The position numbers and the translations under genes are program-made. Positions 1 through 5,837 of a stretch of DNA of 6,032 nt are shown piece by piece (positions within the stretch are counted from its first letter, which is position 1; each line of letters starts with the position of its first letter). Source of the stretch: Silvanigrellaceae bacterium (GTDB lineage: Bacteria; Bdellovibrionota; Oligoflexia; Silvanigrellales; Silvanigrellaceae); assembly GCA_947475135.1 (NCBI GenBank), contig CANJMU010000046.1:1-6032 (forward strand). Reading direction: 5' to 3'. Below the pieces are notes generated by a model. It was not told where the DNA came from and did not search any database. It saw nothing but the letters and a program-made list of their open reading frames with translations.

Positions 1-1
1 A

Positions 2-664
2 ATTTTAAATCAAAATAAAATAGCTATTTGTGTTGGTGGTAGTGGACTTTATCTAAGAGCATTTCTACATGGCTTAGATGAAGTTCCATCGAGAAGTCCT
101 GAAATTCGAAATGAAATTCGAAAAAAAGCAGAAGATTATGGATGGACTTGGTGCTACGAGTGGCTTAAAAAAATTGACCTTAAAAGATCAGAACAGATTC
201 ATCAGAACGATAAAATAAGAATTGAACGCGCTTTAGAAATTTATTTATCTACCGGGAAACCAATGTCTGAATTTGAAAGTAAAAATGAAGTGTTACACGA
301 ACAAAAGCTCAATTTTCCGTGTTCTATTATTTACACTGATAGACCAAAGGACGACTTAAAAAATCGAATACAAAAACGTGTTGTACAAATGATTGAAAAT
401 GGATGGATAGAAGAAGTTGAAAATCTTTATAAAAAATATGGTGAAAATTTATTTGAATTTTATTCTATGAGAGCTATAGGATATATTGAAATATTAAATT
501 TTATTAAAAATAAAGATAAAAATAAAAATGAATTAATTGAAAAAATTAATTCAAGAACATGGCAATATGCAAAACGTCAAATAACTTGGAATTCAAAAGA
601 AAAAAAACATTACATTTGGCATACAGAAGAACAGAAATTAATCCCTTATGAGAATTATAAATGA
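2..664 (+). CDS. miaA: tRNA dimethylallyltransferase MiaA, 3' part (5' end outside window)
   Basis: MiaA transfers a dimethylallyl group from DMAPP to N6 of A37 in tRNAs reading UNN codons (the i6A modification). The frame is open from the first bases of the window, so the gene starts upstream. The visible part is 220 codons plus TGA, against about 300 residues for the family, so roughly the first 80-90 residues, including the P-loop, are missing. Family blocks seen in order are VGGSGLYLRA near the left edge, QNDKIRIERALEIYLSTGKP at codons 68-87, ENGWIEEVENL, MRAIGY and the C-terminal WQYAKRQITW. The ATG at 263 is an internal methionine, not the true start, because the conserved blocks lie upstream of it in the same frame. 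A Lys/Asn-rich stretch near positions 508-545 looks like AT-driven drift in a variable region. The stop overlaps the nth start (ATGA), suggesting co-transcription and coupled translation. Confidence 0.95.
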   Translation: MLNQNKIAICVGGSGLYLRAFLHGLDEVPSRSPEIRNEIRKKAEDYGWTWCYEWLKKIDLKRSEQIHQNDKIRIERALEIYLSTGKPMSEFESKNEVLHEQKLNFPCSIIYTDRPKDDLKNRIQKRVVQMIENGWIEEVENLYKKYGENLFEFYSMRAIGYIEILNFIKNKDKNKNELIEKINSRTWQYAKRQITWNSKEKKHYIWHTEEQKLIPYENYK

Positions 665-1299
665 ATAAAAAAAATATTGAAAAATGCTTCGTAATATTAA
701 GTGATACGTGGCCAAATGCAAAATGCGAACTTATTTATTTTAATGATTTTCAGTTACTGATTGCCGTTGTTTTAAGCGCACAAACAACAGATAAATCCGT
801 AAATAAAGCGCTTGGCCCAATCTTTGAAAAAAATCAACAATTCAATGCTCAAGATTTGCTAAAAATTGGTGAAATTCAGTTTTTAAGCCTGATTAAAAGT
901 ATTGGACTTGCTCCTACAAAAGCGAAAAATGCTGTCAAAATAGCCTCAATTTTACTGGAAAAATTTGATAGTAAGGTACCACTCAATCGAGTTGACCTGG
1001 AAGCTTTACCAGGAGTTGGCAGAAAAACTACAAATGTAATTTTAAATATCCTAAACAATGAGCCAATTATTGCTGTAGACACACACGTAGAAAGGGTTTC
1101 TAAACGCTTAAATTTAGCATCAATTCAGTCCAATCGCGTAGAAGTAGAGCATGAACTTTATTCAAAAATACCAGAAAAATTTCATGATAAGACACATCAT
1201 CTTCTTATATTTCAAGGGCGTTACCTTTGTACCGCGAGAAACCCAAAATGCGGCTCGTGCCCACTTGAAAAAATTTGCCCAAAAATAGGAGTCACTTAA
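661..1299 (+). CDS. nth: endonuclease III (DNA glycosylase/AP lyase)
   Basis: Bifunctional base-excision repair enzyme that removes oxidised pyrimidines and cleaves the abasic site by beta-elimination. The 212-aa length is normal for the family. Motifs seen are LSAQTTDKSVNKA (residues 39-50), the helix-hairpin-helix LPGVGRKTTNV (116-126) containing the catalytic lysine K122, and AVDTHVERV (138-146) with the catalytic aspartate D140. The C-terminal iron-sulfur loop has C190, C197, C200 and C206, the exact C-x6-C-x2-C-x5-C spacing that holds the [4Fe-4S] cluster. All key residues are present, so the gene should be functional. The ATG at 661 shares four bases with the miaA stop, and only a weak Shine-Dalgarno-like TGAGAA lies upstream, which fits translational coupling. 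MutY is unlikely because the protein lacks the C-terminal NUDIX-like domain. Confidence 0.96.
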   Translation: MNKKNIEKCFVILSDTWPNAKCELIYFNDFQLLIAVVLSAQTTDKSVNKALGPIFEKNQQFNAQDLLKIGEIQFLSLIKSIGLAPTKAKNAVKIASILLEKFDSKVPLNRVDLEALPGVGRKTTNVILNILNNEPIIAVDTHVERVSKRLNLASIQSNRVEVEHELYSKIPEKFHDKTHHLLIFQGRYLCTARNPKCGSCPLEKICPKIGVT

Positions 1300-1328
1300 A
1301 CAACCTACAAACAAAAGGATTTCTTCCC

Positions 1329-1356
1329 TTGATTTTTTTGAACCACTTTGTTAAAT
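1329..1356 (+). promoter_or_regulatory. possible promoter for tRNA-His
   Basis: TTGATT (1329-1334) is followed after 16 bases by TTAAAT (1351-1356), a plausible sigma-70 pair about 20 bases before the tRNA 5' end. A more GC-rich stretch (about 1361-1373) follows, as is usual before stable RNA genes. This is a by-eye match in AT-rich DNA. Read-through from miaA-nth is the alternative, since no terminator hairpin is visible after nth. Confidence 0.4.
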
Positions 1357-1375
1357 AGTACCAGTCCAACCGGAT

Positions 1376-1452
1376 GGTGATTGTAGTCAAGTGGTTAAGA
1401 CAACGGATTGTGATTCCGTCATGCGGGGGTTCAAATCCCCTCAGTCACCCCA
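1376..1452 (+). tRNA. tRNA-His (anticodon GTG)
   Basis: A complete cloverleaf can be folded. The acceptor stem GTGATTG (1377-1383) pairs with CAGTCAC (1442-1448), with one T-G wobble. The D arm is GTC/GAC (1386-1388/1399-1401). The anticodon arm ACGGA/TCCGT has loop TTGTGAT with anticodon GTG at 1410-1412. The T arm is GGGGG/CCCCT with loop TTCAAAT. The histidine identity element is present: an extra G at -1 (1376) opposite discriminator C73 (1449). CCA is encoded at 1450-1452. A T-rich run (ATTTTTTCGTTTTTT) follows and may help termination, but no separate hairpin is seen. The gene sits alone between nth and the convergent ctaA, with no integrase or duplicated 3' end nearby to suggest use as an integration site. 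Confidence 0.97.
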
Positions 1453-1490
1453 ATTTTTTCGTTTTTTAAAATCTTAATAAAATATTTTGA

Positions 1491-2459
1491 TTATTTATTT
1501 TGCGGTTGCTCTATAATAATCGGCTCAAAAAACAACTCAAAATAAATCCGAATCGCAATAACCCACAATACACATGCTATAAATAAATGAATCAACTGAG
1601 ACCAAACAGGCACCAATAAAAATATATTTAAAAAACCAACTATAATTTGTAAGAATACTAAAATGGTAAATAAACTGAAATTATCTTTGTTTAATTCGTC
1701 TTTATTTTCTTCATAAATTTTCCAAACAAAATGAAGAGACAATAATGCAAGCCCAATAGCTAATAATGGGTGAAATATCCGAATAGTTTTAATAAAATTT
1801 TCATGATTTTCTAAATCGCGAATGATATTTTCGCCAACAAATTTTGGCTGATAAAGCGTATCACCTAAAGCAGTTACAGCCCCAGTTACACAAATAATAA
1901 ATACAATAAACAATGTTATTAAAGAAGGAAAAAGATTTTTTATATTTTTTTTATAAATAAAATCTATAGAGAAATTATTTAAATTAGAAATTTGAATTTC
2001 CTTTGATACTGCAAATGCCGCTAGGGAAATAGAGCCAATTAATAATAAAGTATTCATGAGATGAATAGAAACAACGAGAGCTCTGAAGGGAGATGCATTT
2101 TTATAGACCCAGCCATAGTAAACAAGCGCAGCTCCTACTAAAGCTTCTATAATGACAAAAATGAGTATAAAAATTGAACTTTTTCGAATAAAGTGTTTTT
2201 TAGGATAAAATAAAAAAGAAATCACTAAAGTAACAATTGTGGCTATCAAAATAATTCCACTTGAAATTCTATGCACAAACTCAATTAACGTTTGTACACG
2301 AGAAATTGACGGAAGAATCTGACCATTACATAATGGCCAATGAGCACCACAACCCGCGCCAGAATGAGTCGCACGAACAAAAGCACCGCCAAGAACAGCA
2401 TAAATATTAAAAAAAAGGAATCCCCATAAAAAAAAACTAAAATACCTCTTTTTTTTCAT
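1491..2459 (-). CDS. ctaA: heme A synthase, CtaA/COX15 family
   Basis: Membrane enzyme that oxidises the C8 methyl of heme O to a formyl group, giving heme A for aa3-type cytochrome oxidase. It has 322 aa and about eight hydrophobic segments, the usual size and topology. The four histidines that ligate heme in this family are all visible: H63 within E60-F-V-H-R, H133 (SIHLMNTLLL), H230 (RIFHPLLAIG) and H291 (QLIHLFIACV). E60 matches the catalytically important glutamate. The first external loop carries C37 and C44 in the GCGAHWPLCNG context, like the first Bacillus-type cysteine pair. The equivalent loop in the second half (after VTGAVTALGD) has no pair. The ATG start follows AAGGAAA at good spacing. 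It is last in the minus-strand series after bactofilin and the 165-aa gene, but the 94-bp AT-rich gap leaves room for its own promoter. No ctaB or oxidase subunits lie in the window. Confidence 0.93.
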   Translation of the reverse strand: MKKKRYFSFFLWGFLFFNIYAVLGGAFVRATHSGAGCGAHWPLCNGQILPSISRVQTLIEFVHRISSGIILIATIVTLVISFLFYPKKHFIRKSSIFILIFVIIEALVGAALVYYGWVYKNASPFRALVVSIHLMNTLLLIGSISLAAFAVSKEIQISNLNNFSIDFIYKKNIKNLFPSLITLFIVFIICVTGAVTALGDTLYQPKFVGENIIRDLENHENFIKTIRIFHPLLAIGLALLSLHFVWKIYEENKDELNKDNFSLFTILVFLQIIVGFLNIFLLVPVWSQLIHLFIACVLWVIAIRIYFELFFEPIIIEQPQNK

Positions 2460-2530
2460 ACCGTTTCCTTATTTTTTTATTTATAAATATTTTATTTGAA
2501 AATTAAGAAATTCTAAAAATTACAAATTTC

Positions 2531-2558
2531 GTTAAAATCAATACCACATTGTTTTAAC
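2531..2558. repeat. short AT-rich inverted repeat at the 3' end of the 165-aa gene
   Basis: GTTAAAA (2531-2537) and TTTTAAC (2552-2558) are perfect inverted copies separated by 14 bases. They overlap the stop codon of the minus-strand 165-aa gene. A hairpin could form in the transcript, but the stem is nearly all A-T, the loop is long and no U-run follows directly. It is therefore a poor intrinsic terminator candidate and may be chance. Confidence 0.25.
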
Positions 2559-3051
2559 CTGATTTTAAAAGTTCATCAATCAGAGAATTCACACTATCTT
2601 GATTCATTCTCTGTTTTCTAGGGTCAGAATATTTTTGAATCATTAATAAAAAACTTTGATAGAGTTCATTTTCTTCTGAACTAAATTGTTTTCTTCTTAA
2701 ATCCCGATGTAAAAATGAATGCAATATCTCTAATCCCTTTCGTATTGCAAGAAAAGGATGAGGTTTTTTTTCTGCGTTTTCAGTAATAAACTTTCTTTGA
2801 AATGCAAAATTCAACCATGTTGAAATTTCTCTAATTGCATCACTGTATTGATTTGAGGATTCAAATTGTGCAGAACTCATAATACTATTGATAAAATTTG
2901 AAATATTATCAAATACTTTAACATCAATAGGCTTCATTGGATCTTTGAGATCAATTGGCCCTAACATTTTTAAAATAGCGCGCACACGTTGCTTTGATTC
3001 ATAATATATTTCTTTAAGAGAATCTTTAGAAATGGTGGTGCGATTATTCAA
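2554..3051 (-). CDS. 165-aa helical protein of unknown function, TTG start
   Basis: I do not recognise the family. The protein is hydrophilic, with no signal peptide or membrane segment, and looks mostly alpha-helical: charged/hydrophobic alternation runs through residues 8-30, 45-95 and 105-160. A more ordered-looking core is KPHPFLAIRKGLEILHSFLHRDLRRKQF (split here only by description: HPFLAIRKGLEIL near 98-110, HSFLHRDLRRKQF after it). The start is taken as TTG at 3051-3049 because AGGAGA lies seven bases upstream and an in-frame TAA sits at 3069-3067. The first ATG would be codon 29, with loss of a conserved-looking N-terminal helix. It begins 45 bp after the bactofilin stop on the same strand, so the two are probably one operon. 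A cytoplasmic partner of the bactofilin is possible but is inferred from position alone. Confidence 0.8.
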   Translation of the reverse strand: MNNRTTISKDSLKEIYYESKQRVRAILKMLGPIDLKDPMKPIDVKVFDNISNFINSIMSSAQFESSNQYSDAIREISTWLNFAFQRKFITENAEKKPHPFLAIRKGLEILHSFLHRDLRRKQFSSEENELYQSFLLMIQKYSDPRKQRMNQDSVNSLIDELLKSG

Positions 3052-3058
3052 AAAAGAA

Positions 3059-3064
3059 TCTCCT
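3059..3064 (-). promoter_or_regulatory. ribosome binding site fixing the TTG start of the 165-aa gene
   Basis: On the minus strand AGGAGA is followed by seven bases and then TTG at 3051. A strong Shine-Dalgarno at optimal spacing before a non-ATG codon, with an in-frame stop just upstream, makes TTG the only good start. Confidence 0.75.
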
Positions 3065-3096
3065 ATTTATGCTTTGGTCTCAAAATCTTAACACAT

Positions 3097-3543
3097 TCAC
3101 GCATGCCCTACGACTAAAGAAGGATTGATATCTTCTAAATTTTTTGCAGAATCAGCAGAAACTATATTTCCTTTTAATTTTGCACCTTCTTCAACAATCA
3201 GTCTCATTGCTATAATATCACCTTTTATTTTTGCTGTTGATGCTAATCTTAAAACCCCACTCACTTCAATTTTTCCTTCAAAACTACCATTAATTTCAAC
3301 AACAACACCCTTAACTTCACCATTGACATGAGCTGTTTCTTCAATAATCAAGACATCTTCAGAAAAGATTGAACCTTCTATCTTTCCAGCAATTCTTGCT
3401 TCACCCTTTAATATTAATTTTCCACTAAAAAATGTATCACTTCCAAAAACAGAAAATGGAATATTTAATTTCTTTTTTGTAGAATTCTCTAGCAAAGAAT
3501 TGACAGAAATTGTTTTTGTAACTTTAGGTTTTAAAAAAGACAT
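3097..3543 (-). CDS. bactofilin (polymer-forming cytoskeletal protein)
   Basis: Bactofilins assemble without nucleotides into filaments or sheets at the inner face of the membrane and position cell-wall or polarity proteins. This 148-aa protein has the family pattern: a short N-terminal tail, a central right-handed beta-helix core at about residues 32-130, and a short flexible C-terminus. The core shows regular turns built around glycine and alternating aliphatic residues, for example GKLILKGEARIAGKIEGSI, VNGEVKGVVVEINGSFEGKI and AKLKGNIVSA. No transmembrane segment is present. The first residues (MSFLKPK) could act as the short membrane-contact peptide described for some bactofilins, but this is inference. 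The ATG is preceded by AGGAGA at six-base spacing. It is the first gene of the minus-strand unit, with the unknown 165-aa gene next, and is divergent from the unit encoding a transpeptidase. Confidence 0.93.
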   Translation of the reverse strand: MSFLKPKVTKTISVNSLLENSTKKKLNIPFSVFGSDTFFSGKLILKGEARIAGKIEGSIFSEDVLIIEETAHVNGEVKGVVVEINGSFEGKIEVSGVLRLASTAKIKGDIIAMRLIVEEGAKLKGNIVSADSAKNLEDINPSLVVGHA

Positions 3544-3601
3544 TGTATTCTCCTAATATCAGACAATTTTACTTAATTACATTTTTACACAAAGGTGACT
3601 T
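3544..3601. promoter_or_regulatory. divergent intergenic region, presumed back-to-back promoters
   Basis: The bactofilin unit and the orphan-transpeptidase unit start 58 bp apart on opposite strands, so promoters for both should lie here or extend into the coding ends. On the minus strand TAAAAT (3571-3566) is a possible -10, with a TTGTGT (3592-3587) only 15 bases upstream, a short spacing. On the plus strand I see no convincing -35/-10 pair. The layout is certain; the individual elements are not. Confidence 0.4.
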
Positions 3602-4297
3602 GTGATTCAGTCAAATGATTTAAAGCTTGAGGCATTTTTTTCCGCAGTGAAAAAAATATCTAATATTTCAACGCATCAAAATTTGATAAAAATCAAAGAA
3701 GGCGAATTTTCACAAAATTATTTCTTAAGATCAAAAAAAAATAAATGCCTTTGTCCACAAGAAAACTTAAAAAGTAATTACCCAAAATTTATTTTTCCAA
3801 TAACATATTTTTATAAAACCGAGAAAAATGAAGCTCATTTTGAATCTTATCCATTCTTTTATGTTATTTCCTGTCAATTGTTAAAATCTTTTAAAATTAT
3901 AGATATTGTTGAAATACCCGTTATTAATTCAGATTTTTATTTTAAAAACAAACAAAATTTAGAAGAAATTCAAAATAAAGTCCCTACAGAATCAATGTTA
4001 ATAAGCTTTCCAAATTTAAAATCAAATTTTAAAATAAACGAAATTGAACTCAATAAAGTTAGAATGTCTGTATTTCGTGAAGTTAAAAATAAATTCTTAC
4101 AAAATGTGTTAATTTATTTTTCTTGTTTTTGTGAAAAAATTTCGATACCTTGGAACCAGTCATTGAATGATTATATTCAAGAGATTGAAAACGCCCAAAG
4201 TAACCATTTAGGGCTGAAACATTCGACAAGATACCTTCCAATCAAAATATATTCAGAATTGAAGTTTCTTAGATTGGAATGCTTTTTCGTTGAGTAA
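3602..4297 (+). CDS. 231-aa protein of unknown function, GTG start
   Basis: I do not recognise a family. The protein is rich in Lys, Asn, Phe and Ile, reflecting very AT-rich DNA, and has no signal peptide or clear transmembrane helix. Visible features are two C-x-C pairs (C49/C51 in NKCLCPQ and C165/C167 in FSCFCEK), single C91 and C227, aromatic beta-like stretches at about 60-110 (PKFIFPITYFYK, SYPFFYVIS), and a probable helical part at about 140-195. GTG at 3602 is chosen because AAGGTGA (3592-3598) lies just upstream, though only three bases separate them. The first in-frame ATG is far inside (codon 130 or later). The stop is 16 bp before the ATG of the transpeptidase, so the two are likely co-expressed. 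Two C-x-C pairs could bind a metal, but with only six cysteines and no known fold this is a guess. Confidence 0.75.
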   Translation: MIQSNDLKLEAFFSAVKKISNISTHQNLIKIKEGEFSQNYFLRSKKNKCLCPQENLKSNYPKFIFPITYFYKTEKNEAHFESYPFFYVISCQLLKSFKIIDIVEIPVINSDFYFKNKQNLEEIQNKVPTESMLISFPNLKSNFKINEIELNKVRMSVFREVKNKFLQNVLIYFSCFCEKISIPWNQSLNDYIQEIENAQSNHLGLKHSTRYLPIKIYSELKFLRLECFFVE

Positions 4298-4303
4298 AAG
4301 GAA
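4298..4303 (+). promoter_or_regulatory. ribosome binding site favouring the ATG at 4314
   Basis: AAGGAA straddles the region just after the stop of the upstream gene and lies ten bases before ATG 4314, a slightly long but usable spacing. The competing TTG at 4290 overlaps the upstream gene and has no good Shine-Dalgarno at the right distance. Confidence 0.5.
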
Positions 4304-4313
4304 CGCGAAAAAC

Positions 4314-5786
4314 ATGACCTACAAAAAATGTTTCAAATTATTTAAGTTTATTTTTTGTTACCTTGTTATTTTTTATATAACAGAAGTTCATACTGAAACT
4401 TTTGGGATTTTTGATAAATCAAATTATAAGCATATTGAAGTTGGGAAAAAAAGAAAAAAACGAAGTTCTCATCGAAAAACAATCTCTACAAATAATCAAA
4501 GAAAAAATCTTAAAATTGTAAATATTGTGGCAAAATCCTTGCCATTCACAACAATTCAAGAAAAAATCATCAATCCTTTAAAAAGCAAACAGTCTTCGGC
4601 GATTCAGGTCAATGCTTATTTAGATCCACGTTCTGCATTAGACAATCAAAAAGTACAATTTTTAACCCCATTTGGACAAGTTCAATGGGGCGATATTGAA
4701 AAAAAAATGTATCAAAAAGACGATAAAATGTATGCTTTTTATAACGGTTATAAATTGCAATTAAGCCTCATTCCAAAATTACAAGAAGCCTGTACAAAAA
4801 ATCTAGGCTCATCACGAATTTTAGATGGTGCAACAGTTGTTATTGAGCCTCGCACCGGTCGAGTTTTAGCCATGTGCCAAAGCCAAACATCAAAAACAAA
4901 TTCTTTTCCAACTTCTGCGAGAGCCCCAGCAGCAAGTCTTATTAAGATAATTACAGCTTCTGCCGCAATTGAAAAAAATCAACTCAGTCCTTTTGATTCC
5001 ATTTTTTTTCGCGGAGGATGTTCTACATTACATCATGAAAATTGGATTTCTGATCCTAAGCTTGACACACAATTTTTGACCTTCGCTCAAGCGTTTGGAA
5101 GAAGCTGCAACACAGTTTTTGCAAGGTTAGCATTGTATGATGCCGGTCTGTCCAGTTTAAAGATTTATGCAGAAAAATACATGTTCAATCACCCCATTCC
5201 AAGCGATTTTAGAATTCAAACAAGCCAGTTTGTTTTGCCAGAATCTGAATCAGCCACGGCACAGGAAGTCGCTGAGGCTGGAGCTGGATTTGGGGCGACA
5301 AAACTCAGTCCAATTCATGCTGCTTTATTGTCGGCAACAATTCAAAACAAAGGGCTTATGATGGCTCCTTACATTGTGGATATTGCCTTTAATTCAAATG
5401 GACAGGAAATTTATCGCGCACAATCCGTCAAAATAAATCAAATTATCTTGCCGCAGACTGCAGATAAAATTCAAACCCTTATGCAAGAAACTATTTCTTC
5501 AGGGACCAGTCGTCGAGCCTTTCACAAAAAAGGGACCCGTTACGAAATTGATGAAATTGGCGGAAAAACAGGGACGCTTTTAGATCCTGAAAATCGAGAT
5601 GTGTTATATACTTGGTTTAGTGGAATTGCGCCTATCAACTCTCCATCCAGTATTGCTATTGGTACGGTGGTCGCAAGTTTTCAAAATTATGTTGTCCGAG
5701 CAAATAATGTCGCCCAAACAACTCTTGCTGAATATTTCCGAATTGAAAAGAATAATGGCGTCCTTACTGGAAAACATAACGATTAA
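4314..5786 (+). CDS. penicillin-binding transpeptidase, compact class B-like
   Basis: Serine DD-transpeptidase expected to cross-link peptidoglycan in the periplasm. With the ATG start it has 490 aa. Residues 7-22 form a short hydrophobic segment after lysines, serving as signal peptide or membrane anchor. A very basic linker (GKKRKKRSSHRK, 44-55) and a region of about 90 residues without a recognisable fold follow. The transpeptidase domain covers about 145-480: KLQLSLIPKLQEAC, then VVIEPRTGRVLAM, the active-site SxxK as S208-L-I-K211, SxN as S264-C-N266, and K418-T-G in GGKTGT. All three catalytic motifs are intact with normal spacing. It lacks a glycosyltransferase domain and is shorter than typical FtsI or MrdA proteins (about 570-700 aa). 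A TTG at 4290 would add eight residues (overlapping the previous gene), but the AAGGAA upstream favours ATG. A class D beta-lactamase is less likely given the FtsI-like block before SxxK and the length. Confidence 0.88.
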   Translation: MTYKKCFKLFKFIFCYLVIFYITEVHTETFGIFDKSNYKHIEVGKKRKKRSSHRKTISTNNQRKNLKIVNIVAKSLPFTTIQEKIINPLKSKQSSAIQVNAYLDPRSALDNQKVQFLTPFGQVQWGDIEKKMYQKDDKMYAFYNGYKLQLSLIPKLQEACTKNLGSSRILDGATVVIEPRTGRVLAMCQSQTSKTNSFPTSARAPAASLIKIITASAAIEKNQLSPFDSIFFRGGCSTLHHENWISDPKLDTQFLTFAQAFGRSCNTVFARLALYDAGLSSLKIYAEKYMFNHPIPSDFRIQTSQFVLPESESATAQEVAEAGAGFGATKLSPIHAALLSATIQNKGLMMAPYIVDIAFNSNGQEIYRAQSVKINQIILPQTADKIQTLMQETISSGTSRRAFHKKGTRYEIDEIGGKTGTLLDPENRDVLYTWFSGIAPINSPSSIAIGTVVASFQNYVVRANNVAQTTLAEYFRIEKNNGVLTGKHND

Positions 5787-5837
5787 TTTTATCATCTTGT
5801 TTTTGTTTTCTATCTTAAAGATTGAGAATTATTAAAA

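Noticed and set aside
263..664. A 133-aa gene starting at ATG 263
   Set aside because: The MiaA frame is open to the left edge and conserved MiaA blocks lie upstream of this ATG, so it is an internal methionine.
876..1082. 68-codon open frame on the minus strand inside nth
   Set aside because: It lies wholly opposite conserved nth motifs (HhH and catalytic Asp region), and its product resembles nothing; it is an antisense shadow.
1453..1490. Intrinsic terminator between tRNA-His and ctaA
   Set aside because: T-rich runs and an AAAATATTTT palindrome are present, but there is no GC-containing stem followed by a U-run on either strand.
3125..3331. 68-codon plus-strand open frame opposite the bactofilin gene
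   Set aside because: The bactofilin frame shows clear family repeats over the same bases. The plus-strand product is a Ser/Thr/Pro-rich by-product of the complementary strand.
3500..3528. Consensus TTGACA on the plus strand within the start of the bactofilin gene, as a promoter for the 231-aa gene
   Set aside because: The best -10 at 16-18 bases is poor (TTTAGG-like), so the -35 match alone is not enough.
5010..5040. GGAGGATG inside the transpeptidase gene as an internal translation start
   Set aside because: The ATG is out of frame and reaches a stop after six codons. The bases encode the conserved-looking FFRGGC segment.
5167..5361. 64-codon plus-strand frame inside the transpeptidase gene
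   Set aside because: It is out of frame with a domain whose motifs continue on both sides, and it has no independent support.
5599..5835. Overlapping frames on both strands at the 3' end of the transpeptidase gene (5599-5835 plus, 5604-5795 minus)
   Set aside because: Both mostly overlap the conserved C-terminal part of the transpeptidase, and neither has a good ribosome site or a recognisable product.
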